Below, piece by piece: positions 22,638-33,912 of a stretch of DNA of 64,000 bases (position 1 is its first letter; every line of letters begins with the position of its first letter). This stretch comes from Catonia carolina (lineage: Eukaryota; Arthropoda; Insecta; Hemiptera; Achilidae): positions 19,898,671-19,962,670 of the forward strand of contig JAQMRL010000012.1 of assembly GCA_035578175.1 (NCBI GenBank). The letters are read 5' to 3'. The translations under genes and the position numbers were made by a program. Below the pieces are notes generated by a model, which was not told where the DNA came from, did not search any database, and worked only from the letters and a program-made list of their open reading frames with translations.

Positions 22638-23382
22638 TTTTTATTCTCCTCTTTCTTTTTCACATTCTTCTCCTTCTTCTTAGTTGATTTGTAAGCTGAA
22701 ATCCAAGATGATTTCAGAAAAATAATTCAAATTACCTACTGGGTCAATATGGAATACATAGAATCTTATCACCGTTTCAGAAATTTACCATCCATTAAAA
22801 AAACCTTTTAATTTATTAAGTAAGAGGAAGTGAAAGAGAATGGAGGAGATGGGGAGACGGGAGGAGATGGGAAGAATGTAAAGTAGGAGGAGAAGTTGGT
22901 GATTAGAAGTAAACATTCACCTATTTGATTCTGCGAATTATATTAAATTAGAATGTCTCATCAGCATGTACAGAAGACTGCCAATTTTAGCACTCGTCCT
23001 ACTGATGCCAGCACTTATTTATGCGCTAAAAATATATTAATAACTGGTACATCATTAGAGGACATTTATATTATGATTTTGACAGCCCATTAAATATTGC
23101 CACATTCAGATTCTAAATTCAAAATGTTATTAGGAAGAATCTACTAGTTAGAAAGTGGTGTTCTGAAACCATCAAATTCGATATCTGATCACTGTGGATG
23201 AGTACACCACGTAAAGGCACGTAAAGTAACGCACGTATCGGTACACATTACACACCCACTTATTAAAAATGTTAACTGGATACAAGATGCTCAAAAAATT
23301 TCTTATTAATACATACATAATTTTTTGCACTTACATTTTTGTACGAAGTATAAGTTATTTAAAAAGTAACGTCCATTTTTAC
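22638..23382. other. unassigned sequence with a short purine tract
   Basis: 22823-22890 is G/A-rich (aagaggaagtgaaagagaat, gagatggggagacgggagg). The rest holds nothing recognisable. Confidence 0.5.
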
Positions 23383-24440
23383 TGTCTCCTGCTTGGAAAT
23401 ACACGTTTTTAGGTCTCTTGAACCCAAGAAAAATATATATTTACCGATTGCTCTGTGTGTTTGTATTAAATATCTCAAAAATCGTACGAAGCGGAAACTT
23501 GAAACTTTTCCTCCTTCTTTTTCACTGGTTTACTCCTTATTCTTGTTCTCCTTTTCTTATGTGTTCTTTTTCCTTTATCTCCCTCTCCTCCTCGACCTCC
23601 TTCTCTTCTTCTTCTTCTTCTTCTTCTACTCCTCCATTTCTTTTTCTTCATCTTCTCATTCTCCCCTTCTTCTTCTTTTCCGTCTCTTCCCCTTCTTTTT
23701 TTTCTTTTCTCCTTCTCTTCTTCCTCCTTCTCCTCCCCATCCTGCTTCTTTTTTCCTCCATCGTCTTCTTCTTCTCCTTCTGCTCCTTATTTTCCTTCTT
23801 CCTCCTCCCTTTTTTGGAACATCCATTTTTCTAGTCCATAGTCTGAGCGGTAGGCTTAAAAAACAAGTCTTCAGCGATTGGTCTGTGTAAATAAAATATT
23901 CAAATAACGAAAAACATGTTTTCAGTGATTGGTTAACTGTGCATTGTCAGGGGATCCGACATGACAATTTCATCAAAATCGATCAATCTGAATCGTGGCA
24001 ACTATTCATTTTTTGCGATTTTCTTAAAAACGGCTTCTACGACTTTTTAAAATCGTTTTATTAACAACATATTATATTCTATACGAGATAGAGTAAGAGC
24101 CATATCTGCTTAAATTCTTCGAAAGGCCATTCTCTCGTGGTAAAAAATTGTTATTTTAAGATTGCGGCCTTAATATGCATTTTATGCAAAAGTGTATTGA
24201 GTAAAAGTTGTAGAAATGTAAAAAACCCTACAACTTTTATCTCTAACTGCTATCAAATTACTATTTTGCTCGTCAAAACTTTTTACTATTGTGGCCTTAG
24301 TAAGTATTTTATGTCAAAAGTGTATAGAATCAAAGTTATAGAAAATAAAAAAGCTACAACAGTTATTTCAAGCACTTTTTTTACAGCGCTTAGATCAGCG
24401 TCAATTAGTGAGGCAATAATATTGACCAAAATTCCAGTAC
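23383..24440 (+). mobile_element. family A copy split by a polypyrimidine tract
   Basis: 23383-23505 holds the 5' blocks (tctcttgaacccaagaaaaa, gattgctctgtgtg, tgaaactt). The C/T tract follows, then 23836-24440 holds the rest (gcgattggtctgtg, caaaatcgatcaatctg, both internal units). The gcgattggtctgtg block occurs on both sides of the tract in variant form. The 3' hairpin end is missing. Confidence 0.7.
23506..23830. repeat. polypyrimidine tract (CTT/CTC-rich), ~325 bp
   Basis: Nearly pure C/T on the plus strand inside a family A copy. The overlapping Phe/Ser/Leu/Pro frames are low-complexity artefacts. Confidence 0.9.
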
Positions 24441-24853
24441 TTTTTTGACAACCAGTGTTAAACGTTCGTTATCCTAACCTTAAAATTTATGAGTTTATTG
24501 ATACAATAAACATTATAATCTAAAAACTAAATCTACATTTCGACATGAATTGAATGTCGCTTCCGCTATAATATTTAATTAACAATTTTTTTACCAAACA
24601 TTCATTTTCTAATTGCTCTCACTAAAATACATTTTTATAGGTTAGGTTGCATACACATTTTTAGGTTATGTAATATCATTTGTGTAGTATTAAAAGTAAA
24701 AAGCTGTAATATTTCTTATCTATGTCCGGTTTTGCCCTATTACCTGATAGTTTTTTATTAGAAGTTAAGAAACATCGGATAAATTAATAATTTAATAAAG
24801 TAACCAGGGCCGAGCGGTAAGTTTTCTCTGTATGTTGCAAATCATCGAAATAT
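24441..24853. other. unassigned AT-rich sequence
   Basis: No element end, no RNA-like feature and no supported frame. Confidence 0.5.
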
Positions 24854-24858
24854 CGCCC

Positions 24859-24859
24859 C

Positions 24860-24917
<58 letters not shown>

Positions 24918-25050
24918 GTGCGTGCGTGTGCGTGTGTGTGCGTGTGTGTGCGTGCGTGTGTGTGCGCGCGCGCGTGTGTGCGTGTGTGCGCGTGCGTGCG
25001 TGCGCGCGCGCGCGTGTGTGTGTGTGTATGTGTGCGTGTGTGTGTGTGTT
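24859..25050. repeat. compound microsatellite (TA)n-(TG)n-(CG/TG)n
   Basis: (TA)n at about 24861-24877 passes into (TG)n and mixed TG/CG words with several gcgcgcgcg runs. Alternating purine-pyrimidine sequence of this length can take up Z-DNA form. It ends about 20 bases before the N run. Confidence 0.95.
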
Positions 25051-25053
25051 TCT

Positions 25054-25187
25054 ACGCACTCTGATATGTGNNNNNNNNNNNNNNNNNNNNNNNNNNNNNN
25101 NNNNNNNNNNNNNNNNNNNNNNNNNNNNNNNNNNNNNNNNNNNNNNNNNNNNNNNNNNNNNNNNNNNNNNCACATATCAGAGTGCGT
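25054..25187. repeat. 17-bp inverted repeat flanking the assembly gap
   Basis: acgcactctgatatgtg (25054-25070) stands immediately left of the N run. Its exact reverse complement cacatatcagagtgcgt (25171-25187) stands immediately right. The right-hand word recurs in the same orientation at 25266-25283, 95 bases on. Confidence 0.9.
25071..25170. other. assembly gap (100 N)
   Basis: Exactly 100 undefined bases, a conventional placeholder length, so the true gap size is unknown. It follows a long microsatellite and sits between inverted repeats, both usual causes of assembly breaks. Confidence 0.99.
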
Positions 25188-25283
25188 TCTCCATCGACGT
25201 TTTAGTCGTCTTATTGAATTGTTTCGGAGAGTCTGCGTAGCCAGATTTGAGATCAGTGGGTTATGCACATATCAGAGTGCGTT

Positions 25284-26559
25284 CCTAAATTTTGTATAGA
25301 GTTTAAAGAAAACGTCATTTATGTAGGGTACGTTCAGGTGTGAGTGTAGCATTTCATTGGTTAATAATGGAGGCGTTAACTATCCTCCGTAAAAGCTTTG
25401 ATTGAAAACGCTGAATTTTTGCTAACACCGATGGTTTTGCACAGCGATAAAGTTGACTGGCATAGCTCCACTTAAATAATTAAAAAATTTATTGTCGTCA
25501 CCAACGAGATCGTTAAATAACGCATGAAACGCTTCTTAGGTCAATCGCCCAGTTAGTAACGGATGTACTGACTTTCGACGCTTTTTATTTTTTCTACTAT
25601 TCTACGACAAGATAAACCACAGTGCAATTAGTTCATCCACTTCCATTGGTGGACTGTGATGAGTGTCAGAAGTCTAGTGTCATCGTATGCCGTTCTGCAC
25701 TGCTAGTTGGCATTTTAAGCGAGTGGCGTGGTGTGGATGAGCATTTTCTGTGGACTGGAGTGGCGTGGCGTGTCACAGAGTGGATCGTTAAGAAAAGGCG
25801 TTTACTCTGTGTTGGGTTTAGGATGATTTACCAACTAGCAGCACTACCAACCTTAAGAGACCAAACCCAAACGAATAGGTGCGGTACGAATTGCAGGGTT
25901 TACCTTGGATAATTCAAATTGACACAAGCAGCCTCGGTGTTTATCTACCCCACTCTTCGCCCCTCGCCATGCAACGACGGGTACAGTCACAAAAGTATAC
26001 AATCGCTACTATAATGTGCGACTCTCGCATGTCACTACGCTTTGTTTTTACTGTTGTTATTAGTAATCTGTCCGACACAATGATATGACTTAATTTGTTT
26101 TCATAGGTATATGATTTTCTGTTCATTATATATTCAGACAAATTTGTTTAGTTTGTTGCGTGCGTCTGTAGAGTATAGTTCAGTGAGGTTTTGCAGTTTA
26201 GTTCTTATAATTTATAATTTAAATTTTTACTGGGATAAATTATATATGAAAATAATTATTTGTATGTTTGTACATTAAAATAAGGTTTTAGGCATTTGCG
26301 TACATTAAAATTTGTATACCTTTTTAAAAGAATAGGTTATGGATATACTTTTTGCGGAACTGTGTGTACACGTAGAACGAGAGTTGTGCCAGTTCGCATT
26401 GTCCATAGTATACCTACTCCACTTACTACCTGTATCCATCCCCCTGGTTTACAGGTGACTGCCGAGTTCAATACGATGCCACTTCCGAATGGGGGTGACA
26501 CATGTCACTCTTCCACATTTTTGCATATTACGACCACAATATAATGGGCCCCGAATGCC
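25284..26559. other. unassigned, less AT-rich sequence
   Basis: Base composition is more balanced than the surroundings, and short frames occur on both strands (for example 25622-25912 plus). None shows a domain, a signal peptide or codon consistency I can support. It is one of the few stretches not visibly repetitive here and could be unique DNA. Confidence 0.4.
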
Positions 26560-26990
26560 CATTATAGGCGAGCCGGGTATACATTGTAGCATCACCGTCC
26601 GAGTTTTTACGGTACGTCCTGTATGGTACAGGGCGTGCCTGCATTATTTACTAGTGTCGGCTAGGATAACCTGGGCCACGGTGTCCTTTAAAAATATTGA
26701 CTTACTATCAAGACCACTTTTTTGTCGACCACCCGAAGATTCCTCAATCATGATGTTCTACATCGACTTGGGACTACGATTACCCTGCATGATATTCCTA
26801 CAGCATTCTGCATTTTTCTCCCCTTATCACACGACTCCAGTTTCCAACGTTTTGCAGTATTAATATTTTCCATCGTTGTTTTTACCTTCACCAACACTTT
26901 CGTGTTCCTCAATCTACCCGTCCATGGTATCCGCAGCAATTGTCTTTAGAACCACATCTCGAAGGCTTTCAGTTTGTTTATCTCATTCTA
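26560..26990 (-). pseudogene. LINE ORF2 C-terminus (third family), decayed
   Basis: On the minus strand it reads KAFEMWF, stop, LLRIPWTGRLRNTKVL, then a degenerate ENINTAKRWKLE segment and LRNLRVVDKKVV. The order FEMWxYRRxLRIxWT, KRRKLExLGH, SWLxNLRxW is the standard C-terminal region of RTE-like insect LINEs. Many stops and shifts are present. It differs from the 55.4 kb RTE, whose equivalent reads AFEMWCYRKMLKIRWVDK. Confidence 0.6.
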
Positions 26991-27231
26991 AGATCTATGG
27001 TGGGTTATTTCAGACTGAACAGTCAGCAGAATTCAGACATTAGATAACAGCTGGATATTTATTTCAATAGTGTAAAAAGTGGACAGAATCGCTAAGGTGA
27101 TTGTGGGATACAGCCCGACCGCGATATGGATCTTGGGAAGACCAAGGAATAAATAAAGGGATCTATGTTAATGGGATCTGGGTAGCGTAACTGGGCAGTT
27201 TGTCTAATATTTGACGATAAGAAAAAAATAT
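26991..27231. other. unassigned sequence
   Basis: Between the LINE remnant and the 52-bp tandem repeat. Nothing recognised. Confidence 0.4.
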
Positions 27232-27480
27232 TAAAAAATTAACTGCGGACTAAAACCGGAAAAATAAATCAACCAATATACGTAAAAAAATTAACTGTGG
27301 ACTTAAGCCCGGAAAATTAATTAACCAAGATCCTAATAGTTAACTGTAGACTAAAATCGGAAAAATCAATTAAATAATATAGCTACAAAGATGAAATGTG
27401 GAATGAGACAGAGTATATCAATAAACGAAGATACCTAAAAAAGTAAATTGTTGACTAAAACCGGGAAAATCAATAAATCA
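27232..27480. repeat. diverged tandem repeat, ~52-bp unit
   Basis: Units begin aaaaaattaactgcggacta, aaaaaattaactgtggactt and tagttaactgtagactaaaa, each followed by a ccggaaaa-type word and aatnaattaa. A fourth partial unit follows at about 27440 after a 70-base break. Confidence 0.75.
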
Positions 27481-27914
27481 GTTCATTTAATTCAACCCCC
27501 AAGGGTAGTAAATTATAATATTAATAATCCTCAAACTTTTTAACAAAAAAATAAAAAACAAGAAGTAACTTTCAAAAGTCTACCTTAACAAATTAGGTTA
27601 AAAAACTTATTCCCTGATTTAAATTTCATTAAAAAAGTTTTAAAACTTTTTCCTATAAACTTTGGTAAAACCAATTACTTAACAATTTTTGGAAAGCTAA
27701 TAATGTAGACGCCGGAAGATTGTTGAGACGTCTGTATCATTAAAAATAATTAGAAAAATTGTTCAGCAGGTGCGAAAAATCTGACGTATTTTCATTATTA
27801 TCAAGTAAAATTATTATCATATTATCAAGTAAAAACACTAGGATAGTATTTGAAAGTCCGTTCTCTTTCTAATCCGACATATTGGATTTTTTAATATTTT
27901 ATGTCCATAAGGTA
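27481..27914. other. unassigned AT-rich sequence
   Basis: One local duplication of attatcaagtaaaa occurs near 27800. Nothing else is recognised. Confidence 0.5.
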
Positions 27915-28335
27915 GAACTTAAGAACTTAAGTTAGGTACCACATCCGACGCGAACATTTTATTTTATTTTGTATTTTGAACATTTTGTTTTATTCGTGCA
28001 ATTTTTCTATAATTTTTGCTATTTTTTCTAAAACAGCTCCAACAATTTTTGTTAAAAACGTCTCAATTACAGCATTTTTATACTCTATTAGATAGAGTAA
28101 CGTAGTTCTTTTAGTTAAAAGTAATATGGAAAATCCTTCATAAGTCGAACAGAGGTTGATTTTTATTTAGCTCAATTCAGTCATGATTAAAATTAGGTTA
28201 TCTTTTTCATTATTTACGTTGCCAAAAGAATGCGTGTGAGTGTTTCACATTAAATGTTTTAATTCTCTATAATTATTTACATTGTGTACGCTTTGCCCTA
28301 AAAAGCATATTAAGGCCGGAATATTAAAAAAGGGT
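27915..28335 (+). mobile_element. family A, 5'- and internally deleted copy
   Basis: cttaagttaggtaccacatc and gacgcgaacattt match the middle block, followed after a deletion by gaacagaggttgatttttat, catgattaaaattaggttat and the degenerate 3' hairpin gtgtgagtgtttcacat. A short reversed piece (aaaaagcatattaaggccgg) follows to 28335. Confidence 0.65.
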
Positions 28336-28765
28336 AATTATATAGAATCAGGGTCCGTCATCGATTGTAAAATCTTTTTTATGAACTTATTTTTGCCCCC
28401 AAATAGGTCTTTTTTATCATTTACCGAAATAACCTCACTTTCTCGTATATATTTCAATTTTGCCGTTTTATTTCCTTTCATTTACCGTATAAATATCTAC
28501 TTACAACAAATTAATAATGTTGCTATATTTACAAATTTCACTTATTATTTATTAATAAATACATTTATTTATTATTTACAAAATGTCAAACTAACCATAA
28601 CCAATAACCTATGAAGCATCATACCCTGCAACATAATAGTTTGTATGCACTGCAAATCAACCTCGATTAGTAAGTAAATGGTGAGTAGGTATCGCTTGAT
28701 AAGTATATTTATAACTGCGTTTAACAACCGATAACTTACTCATAGGGTTATTGGGTTACTAGTGC

Positions 28766-28808
28766 ACGTCACAAAAGAAGTCCGCTGTGAGGACTTCTTT
28801 TGTGACGT
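28766..28808. repeat. perfect 18-bp inverted repeat with 7-nt loop
   Basis: The left arm (28766-28783) acgtcacaaaagaagtcc pairs perfectly with the right arm (28791-28808) ggacttcttttgtgacgt around gctgtga. No T-run follows either arm, so there is no sign of a bacterial-type terminator. No matching outer ends of a MITE were found. Confidence 0.9.
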
Positions 28809-29905
28809 CCTCGCCCCTCGACCAATTTAATAAAATTTTCTATTTATATTACAAGTCCCAGTTCTATTTTATTTGTAATAATAAATACAATAGTCTACTA
28901 TCCTTGGTAAAACAATGTTGTAAAAATGCATAGTTCAGTCAAAAAAATCATTTCTCAATGTCCACGTGGAGCAAAATTAGCACTTGTTCTACATGGCCGC
29001 CATATTCAAACGGAACATTGGGATTTTACTTTCTCTAAATTCACATTGTGTAAAAGAACTGTGATCTTTAACGTACCTCGATTTTTTTATGTAAAGCCTG
29101 AATGAAGTAATAGACTATGAAAAAACTCACTAACAGAAAGCCGACTAAAAACTGGGTACTTTTTATGCGTAAATTTCTGTATGTCCGACAAATTTTTAAA
29201 TAAAAAAAATAAGCTAAACAAATAAACGCAGAAAAGAAAAAACTTTTATTTGATGTAGCATTAATTTTTTCCGTTCGACCGTTTTTGAAATAGAGCTCTT
29301 CAAACACAACGGACTTCTATCGTTGCGGGCACTATATTATTATGCAGTTTTACAGGCTAAATTTTATATAAAAATCAGTCCTAAAGATTATTGGTTGCTA
29401 CTTGCAGTTTTAAATGAAAGGTTATCGGTTAGTGCACACATTTAATATTTGACACAGCTTGTAATGAGGTCACAACGTTTATTTTAACAGGTTACAGAAT
29501 AGCCGGTTAGCAATTTCGTAAAATGTAAAAATATTTAAATATATATCTTTGATCAATAGGTTAAATTTGTTAAAATAGAACATTTTAGTAAAGCATAGGT
29601 TAAATTAATTCAAATAAAACGGAAAAATTAAAATTTATAAGAGAGAGTGAGGTTATGTCGGTACATAATAGAAAATACCTTTTAACTAATTCTACAGAGG
29701 TTTGGGGCAAAAGTAAATTCATGTTTGGATTCAGCACACAAGAAGTATCGATTTCAAAAACAATTGTAACTATCGATGACGGGCCCTCATTCTATATACT
29801 ACAGTAATTATTTAAATCAGTTCCTTACAAGTCTTACAAATATTTAATTAGGGCTTTACAAATGTAGTGTATATATATATTTATATATATATAGGGTCTC
29901 ATAAA
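28809..29905. other. unassigned sequence
   Basis: No recognised element or gene. A (TA)n tract lies at about 29871-29893, just before the next family A copy. Confidence 0.5.
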
Positions 29906-29907
29906 GT

Positions 29908-30938
29908 AAAAATCTGGTGTGAAACAATCGCACAACTTTCTCTAGTCAATGCAAATAATGAACAGTATAACCTAACATTAGTAATAAAACATTAAAAAAA
30001 AACAACCTAAATTGAATATTTTTTTTACGTCTGACTGTTCTGCAATTTCTGCGAATGCAAGCGGTGGATAATGATGATAATGAAAATGAGTGATGAAAAA
30101 ATGCCAGACCTGACCGGAAATCGAACCCGGGACCCCAGCGTGCAAAATGAAAACCAACCTTGGTTTGCCTTAATAATACGGAAAATCACTTTTTGACGCT
30201 AAACTACGCTCTGCAGAGAGAAATCCTTCAAGTAAAAGATGTAGATCTTTTAATTTCCTATAAATTTGTATGTATAGCTACCCTTTTTTCGTAAGGCCGA
30301 TATTTTAAAAAATCCATTTTTTACAGATTTTCCAAAAAAAAAACAGAAAATCACTTATTAAATTATCTAAAATAAGCGTTTTAAAAAGAAATGTTTGAAA
30401 CAAAAGTTGTAGGGTTTTAAACATTTTACAATTTTGATTGTATAGCCTACACTTAAGCTCTAGAATGCATATTATGGCTTCAATCCTTGAAAAAAAATAT
30501 TTTCTTACGAGAGAACAGCCTCCCCAAGAATTTCAGCAGACATGGCGCCTTCCCTATCTTGTAGTCTTGTAGAGGATAAAAACTGTAGTAAATGAGGCGA
30601 TTTAAAAAAAAAGAGCCGTTTTTGAGAAAATCGCAACAAAAGTGAAAAATTACACGAATACTGGTTCCGGTTGACCGATTTTTATGAAAATGTTTCTGTC
30701 AGGTTCTCTAGAAGTACCTTACTTGAGTTTCACGTTTCAACTTAGTACGATGTTCTGTTCTTGAGAAATTTTGTTCACACACACACACACACACACACAT
30801 AGACCAATCGCTAAAAACATATTTTTGGGTTCACGGGGCCTGTGTTGGGTATATCCGGTGAAAACTCGTTTTCGAAAAATCAATATAAAATAATATTTTC
30901 CTTCCTATTTTATTCATATAGGCAAGAGAAAGTAAAAA
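29908..30938 (-). mobile_element. family A, full-length-type copy, split by a SINE
   Basis: Reversed 3' end (aaatctggtgtgaaacaatc, acaactttctctagtc), both internal units, a (CA)n at 30775-30800 in the microsatellite position, and the 5' end (ttcatataggcaagagaaag, taaaaa). An S1 SINE sits at 30017-30153. Confidence 0.85.
30017..30153 (-). mobile_element. tRNA-derived SINE S1, 5' truncated, inside family A
   Basis: On the minus strand it has the B box (gggttcgatttccggtcagg), tctggcattttttcatcact and cagaacagtcagacgtaaaa. The A-box half is absent. Family A sequence resumes at gcaaaatgaaaaccaacct. Confidence 0.8.
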
Positions 30939-31305
30939 TAAAAGTTGAATTTTTTTACGATGGCAGGTCTCTTAAAAGGGTGGAAGAAGAAAGTGGTTTC
31001 TTCTAGGTTGTGAGATCTAGGTTGGGGAGTAGATCTTTAAACGATCGGGTAGTTAAAAAATCATGAGCGAGTGAGTGAGAGCAGTGATGACGTATCACAT
31101 TTATACATTCAAATTATTACATCTAGGCAATTATTCTTCTGCATTGAAATTATTTCTTTTGACAGGATGACTAAATTTTAGTATTTAATGTACTATTGTA
31201 TTAAAATTCGACCTAATTTTATAACTTTCAAGCAATTGAATTATATTCTTGTCTGTTGCTCTGATAAAACTCATTCTCCAATTTTTTATGGATTTCCAGA
31301 TATCG
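30939..31305. other. unassigned sequence
   Basis: Short G-rich words (aggttggggagtagatc) but no feature I can support. Confidence 0.5.
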
Positions 31306-31438
31306 TTAGAGTTTTACTTTCTCTTGCATATGCTCTATATCCATATATCCTATATGGATATAGGAAGGAAAGTATTATTTTATGTAGATTTTTCAAAAAC
31401 GAATTGTCACCAGATATACACGATTTCAGACCCACCAG
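31306..31438 (+). mobile_element. family A, 5' end only
   Basis: ttttactttctcttgc opens it, then ctatatggatataggaagga, an added tatatcc palindrome, and cagatatacacgatttcaga. It is cut off where the L2x fragment begins. Confidence 0.75.
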
Positions 31439-31915
31439 ATATCTTTTCTGACTTCTTTAAACCATTTATCTGATACGTTAGGTATATTGTTTAGTGTCTT
31501 AAAATTTTGTTTTGTAAACCGGTTGTAATCCATTTATACAGGTGCCCGTAAAATTTTTGCCTTGTTTTCCTATTCGGTTCATTAATCGTTCATTTTCCTT
31601 GTAGTTACAGTTCTTCTCGATTTCGTATCCTATATTGTCCATATACTATCTTCGGACCCATCATATTGCGGAGGATTTTTCTCTTAGACCAACTTTCCCG
31701 GTCATTCTAAGACACTCACTCGTGCACAGACATACAGGTTTTATCACAGTATTATAATGTCTTATCTTGGCTTGTCTTGAGAGTGATTTTTTCTTATACA
31801 TGTGGTGAGTTCCTCGGAATGCACCGGCCATCTTTTATCGTCTGTTGTTGTTCGCTTCCTTTTCACTGGTCTTTAGTTGTATGATCTCCCCGAGATTGTA
31901 CTTTTTGTAATTTTT
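31439..31915 (-). pseudogene. LINE family L2x C-terminus, decayed
   Basis: Minus-strand counterpart of 17100-17600: it contains the reversed sequences for MTGKVGL, KILRNMMGPKIVYGQY and KNCNYKEN, and WFKEVRKD at the left edge. Many stops. The 3' tail is missing. Confidence 0.7.
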
Positions 31916-32177
31916 ATTATGACAAAAATGTCATACAACTATTTATGTCTAAATGTCGGTTAAAACTGTATCGACCCAGTTTATTTGGCTTGGGTCATTT
32001 AGCTTACCCGAGATGCATTAGAACGATTCTGATTGATTGAGTTGCGTCGCCTGACTCGAGTAGGGCGAGTCGGTCGGCACGCCTCCTGTATACGCACACC
32101 CGCTCAGTTTGTCTTCCGCTAAGCGTGATCCATCGACTCGTACGCATTTTAACGCCAGATATAAATCAAGGAACACG

Positions 32178-32990
32178 ATGGAAAGAAATTTTTTAAAAAG
32201 GATATTACTGAATGATGAACACGATAAAAGAAAACCACTATAAGGTTATGACAAAAAAAACTTACGATAAATTATTGGACGAAATTAAAAAAGCACAATT
32301 AGCTGAAAAAAGACACAGAAACATTACAGAAGATTAAATCGATTCCATGTTATTAATATTTGTGGGAAGCAAAAGTTAGCGACAAAAAAGAGCATACGAA
32401 GTACTACTTATGTATACGAAATTATCGATATTATTGAAGCAGCTCATGTGGCCGTTGGTCATAGACAGACTAAAAACTGAAACTTCAAGAAATTATGCGA
32501 ACATAACCATAATGATAAATATTTTTGTCTATGTGCGAAACATGTCAGCATAAAAATAGTATGAAGATAAGAGGGTTTGTTTAGAAACCTATATTTCATC
32601 CAGAAATGAACAGCCGTTGCCAAGTTGATCTGATCGACATGCAAACGCAAGAAGATCGAGGATTTAAGTTTATAATGATGTATCAGAACCTATTGACAAA
32701 ATTGTTTTGTTGCGTGCACCGCAAAGCAACAGAACTGTGGAAGTGGCACATCAATTAACAGACATATTTTTGGCATTTTGGTGCTCCTTGCACTTTACAC
32801 TCTGATAACGGCAGAGAATTTTTTAATTCTGTCACAAATGAGCTGGCTTCATTTTGGTGCGAATGTAAATTAGTTCAAGGCTCCGAGTGAAAACTAAGGC
32901 ACAGCTAAAGCCAAGGGTTTGTTGAACGCACTAACCAAGACATTACAAAAATGTTATCTTCGTGGATGCAAGAAAGTAATATATAAACCT
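32178..32990 (+). pseudogene. KRBA2/SCAND3-like integrase gene relic
   Basis: Frames broken by shifts and stops read KTYDKLLDEIKKAQLAEKRH, IIEAAHVAVGHRQTKN (the His-containing zinc-binding segment), NSRCQVDLIDMQTQEDRGFK (first Asp), FGAPCTLHSDNGREFFNSV (second Asp) and SQGFVERTNQDITKMLSSWM (Glu). The spacing of these three gives a DDE integrase core of the type found in KRBA2 and SCAND3-like proteins, a transposon-derived group common in animals. The reading breaks after WMQESN, and the usual C-terminal part (WxxGLxxVQxxxNxxxH) is not found. At least four stops or frameshifts make it non-functional. No terminal repeats could be assigned. Confidence 0.7.
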
Positions 32991-33912
32991 TTCTTAAGTC
33001 CGGCATTGTATAGTCCGGCACGCTTCGGTTTCGGATCTAATAAACACTATTACTACATATTTTGTCGTAACATGTCTTACCTTAAGCAGAAAATCAGCAC
33101 AAGTTGTAAAAAACAAACGAAATCGATTGAGTTCCAGTTTCAATAACGGCCTTCAAAATGGCTTCTCTAGATATCGGGCAACTTGCCCAACCTATATCAA
33201 TCATTAATACATTAATAAAAGCACTAATATACATTAACATTAATAATACATTATTATATTGGTTCGCAAAGAGGGGGCACGACCCCCATGCGATAAAGGG
33301 TTTGGGGGGGCGCAAGTTTAGTTTTAAAATATTAATTAAGTAACCAACAAAACAACAAAAACCGGGTTTCAGAGTTTTGGGTTTATGTTCCGATTAAAAA
33401 CGTCATGGAATTGTTTTCCGACAGATAAATGTGTAAAAGCGTTTAATGAAGATAACGCTTAATCTAAGTAAGAAAAAATTTACCCCCACTGCTCAAGAAT
33501 TGCCGAGGGACGTCTTTTATCCAGATGAGTTTGGTGTATATATTTTTAAATTGATACCAAATAACACACTAGTTTATAAAAATAAACAATATCATGTTCG
33601 CAGAAAAACCAAAAACACGGCATTTATAAACTCCGTACTTATACGACCAATACGGTAGAGATTATTCCTCAGTAGAAACTGGCCTATTCTACTTGTTTCC
33701 AGGCTAAGACGCTTTTCCGTTTAATACGCTAACATAGTTCCTTAAAAATCGTATTTAGCGGAATTTACTGTATAAATAAGCAATTTATTGGTCATCGAAA
33801 GACGCGATTTTCTGTCTAGCAACTGATACAACTGACGTAATTTTATGCCCGACTGTTTTGTCCAGATTTGTTTCTTTCATGTAGTGTAAAGGTAATTTAA
33901 TTTTTTTTTTAA
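32991..33912. other. unassigned sequence
   Basis: 33446-33658 (plus, 70 codons, starting MKITLNLSKKKFTPTAQELP) is open but has no known domain. A G-run occurs at about 33303-33310. Nothing else stands out. Confidence 0.4.

Noticed and set aside
21810..22694. Long overlapping open frames rich in Ser, Leu, Phe and Pro
   Set aside because: They are translations of a polypyrimidine tract with SINE pieces. Stops are rare in C/T-only DNA.
23393..23890. Open frames of 138-165 codons
   Set aside because: Same cause: a polypyrimidine tract within a transposon copy.
24880..25070. CRISPR-like or telomeric array
   Set aside because: It is a dinucleotide microsatellite with no spacers and no TTAGG-type telomere repeat.
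24792..25299. His/Thr and Cys/Val repeat frames, some crossing the N run
   Set aside because: Products of alternating TG/CG microsatellite and undefined bases, not genes.
25622..26088. Possible small host exons in a more GC-balanced region
   Set aside because: No splice-site pair, domain or consistent codon use that I could support. Left as unassigned.
28766..28808. Transcription terminator or pre-miRNA
   Set aside because: The hairpin lacks a T run, the genome is eukaryotic, and the arm length is below that of normal miRNA precursors.
31919..32177. LTR upstream of the integrase relic
   Set aside because: I found no matching direct repeat downstream of 33 kb and no primer-binding site.
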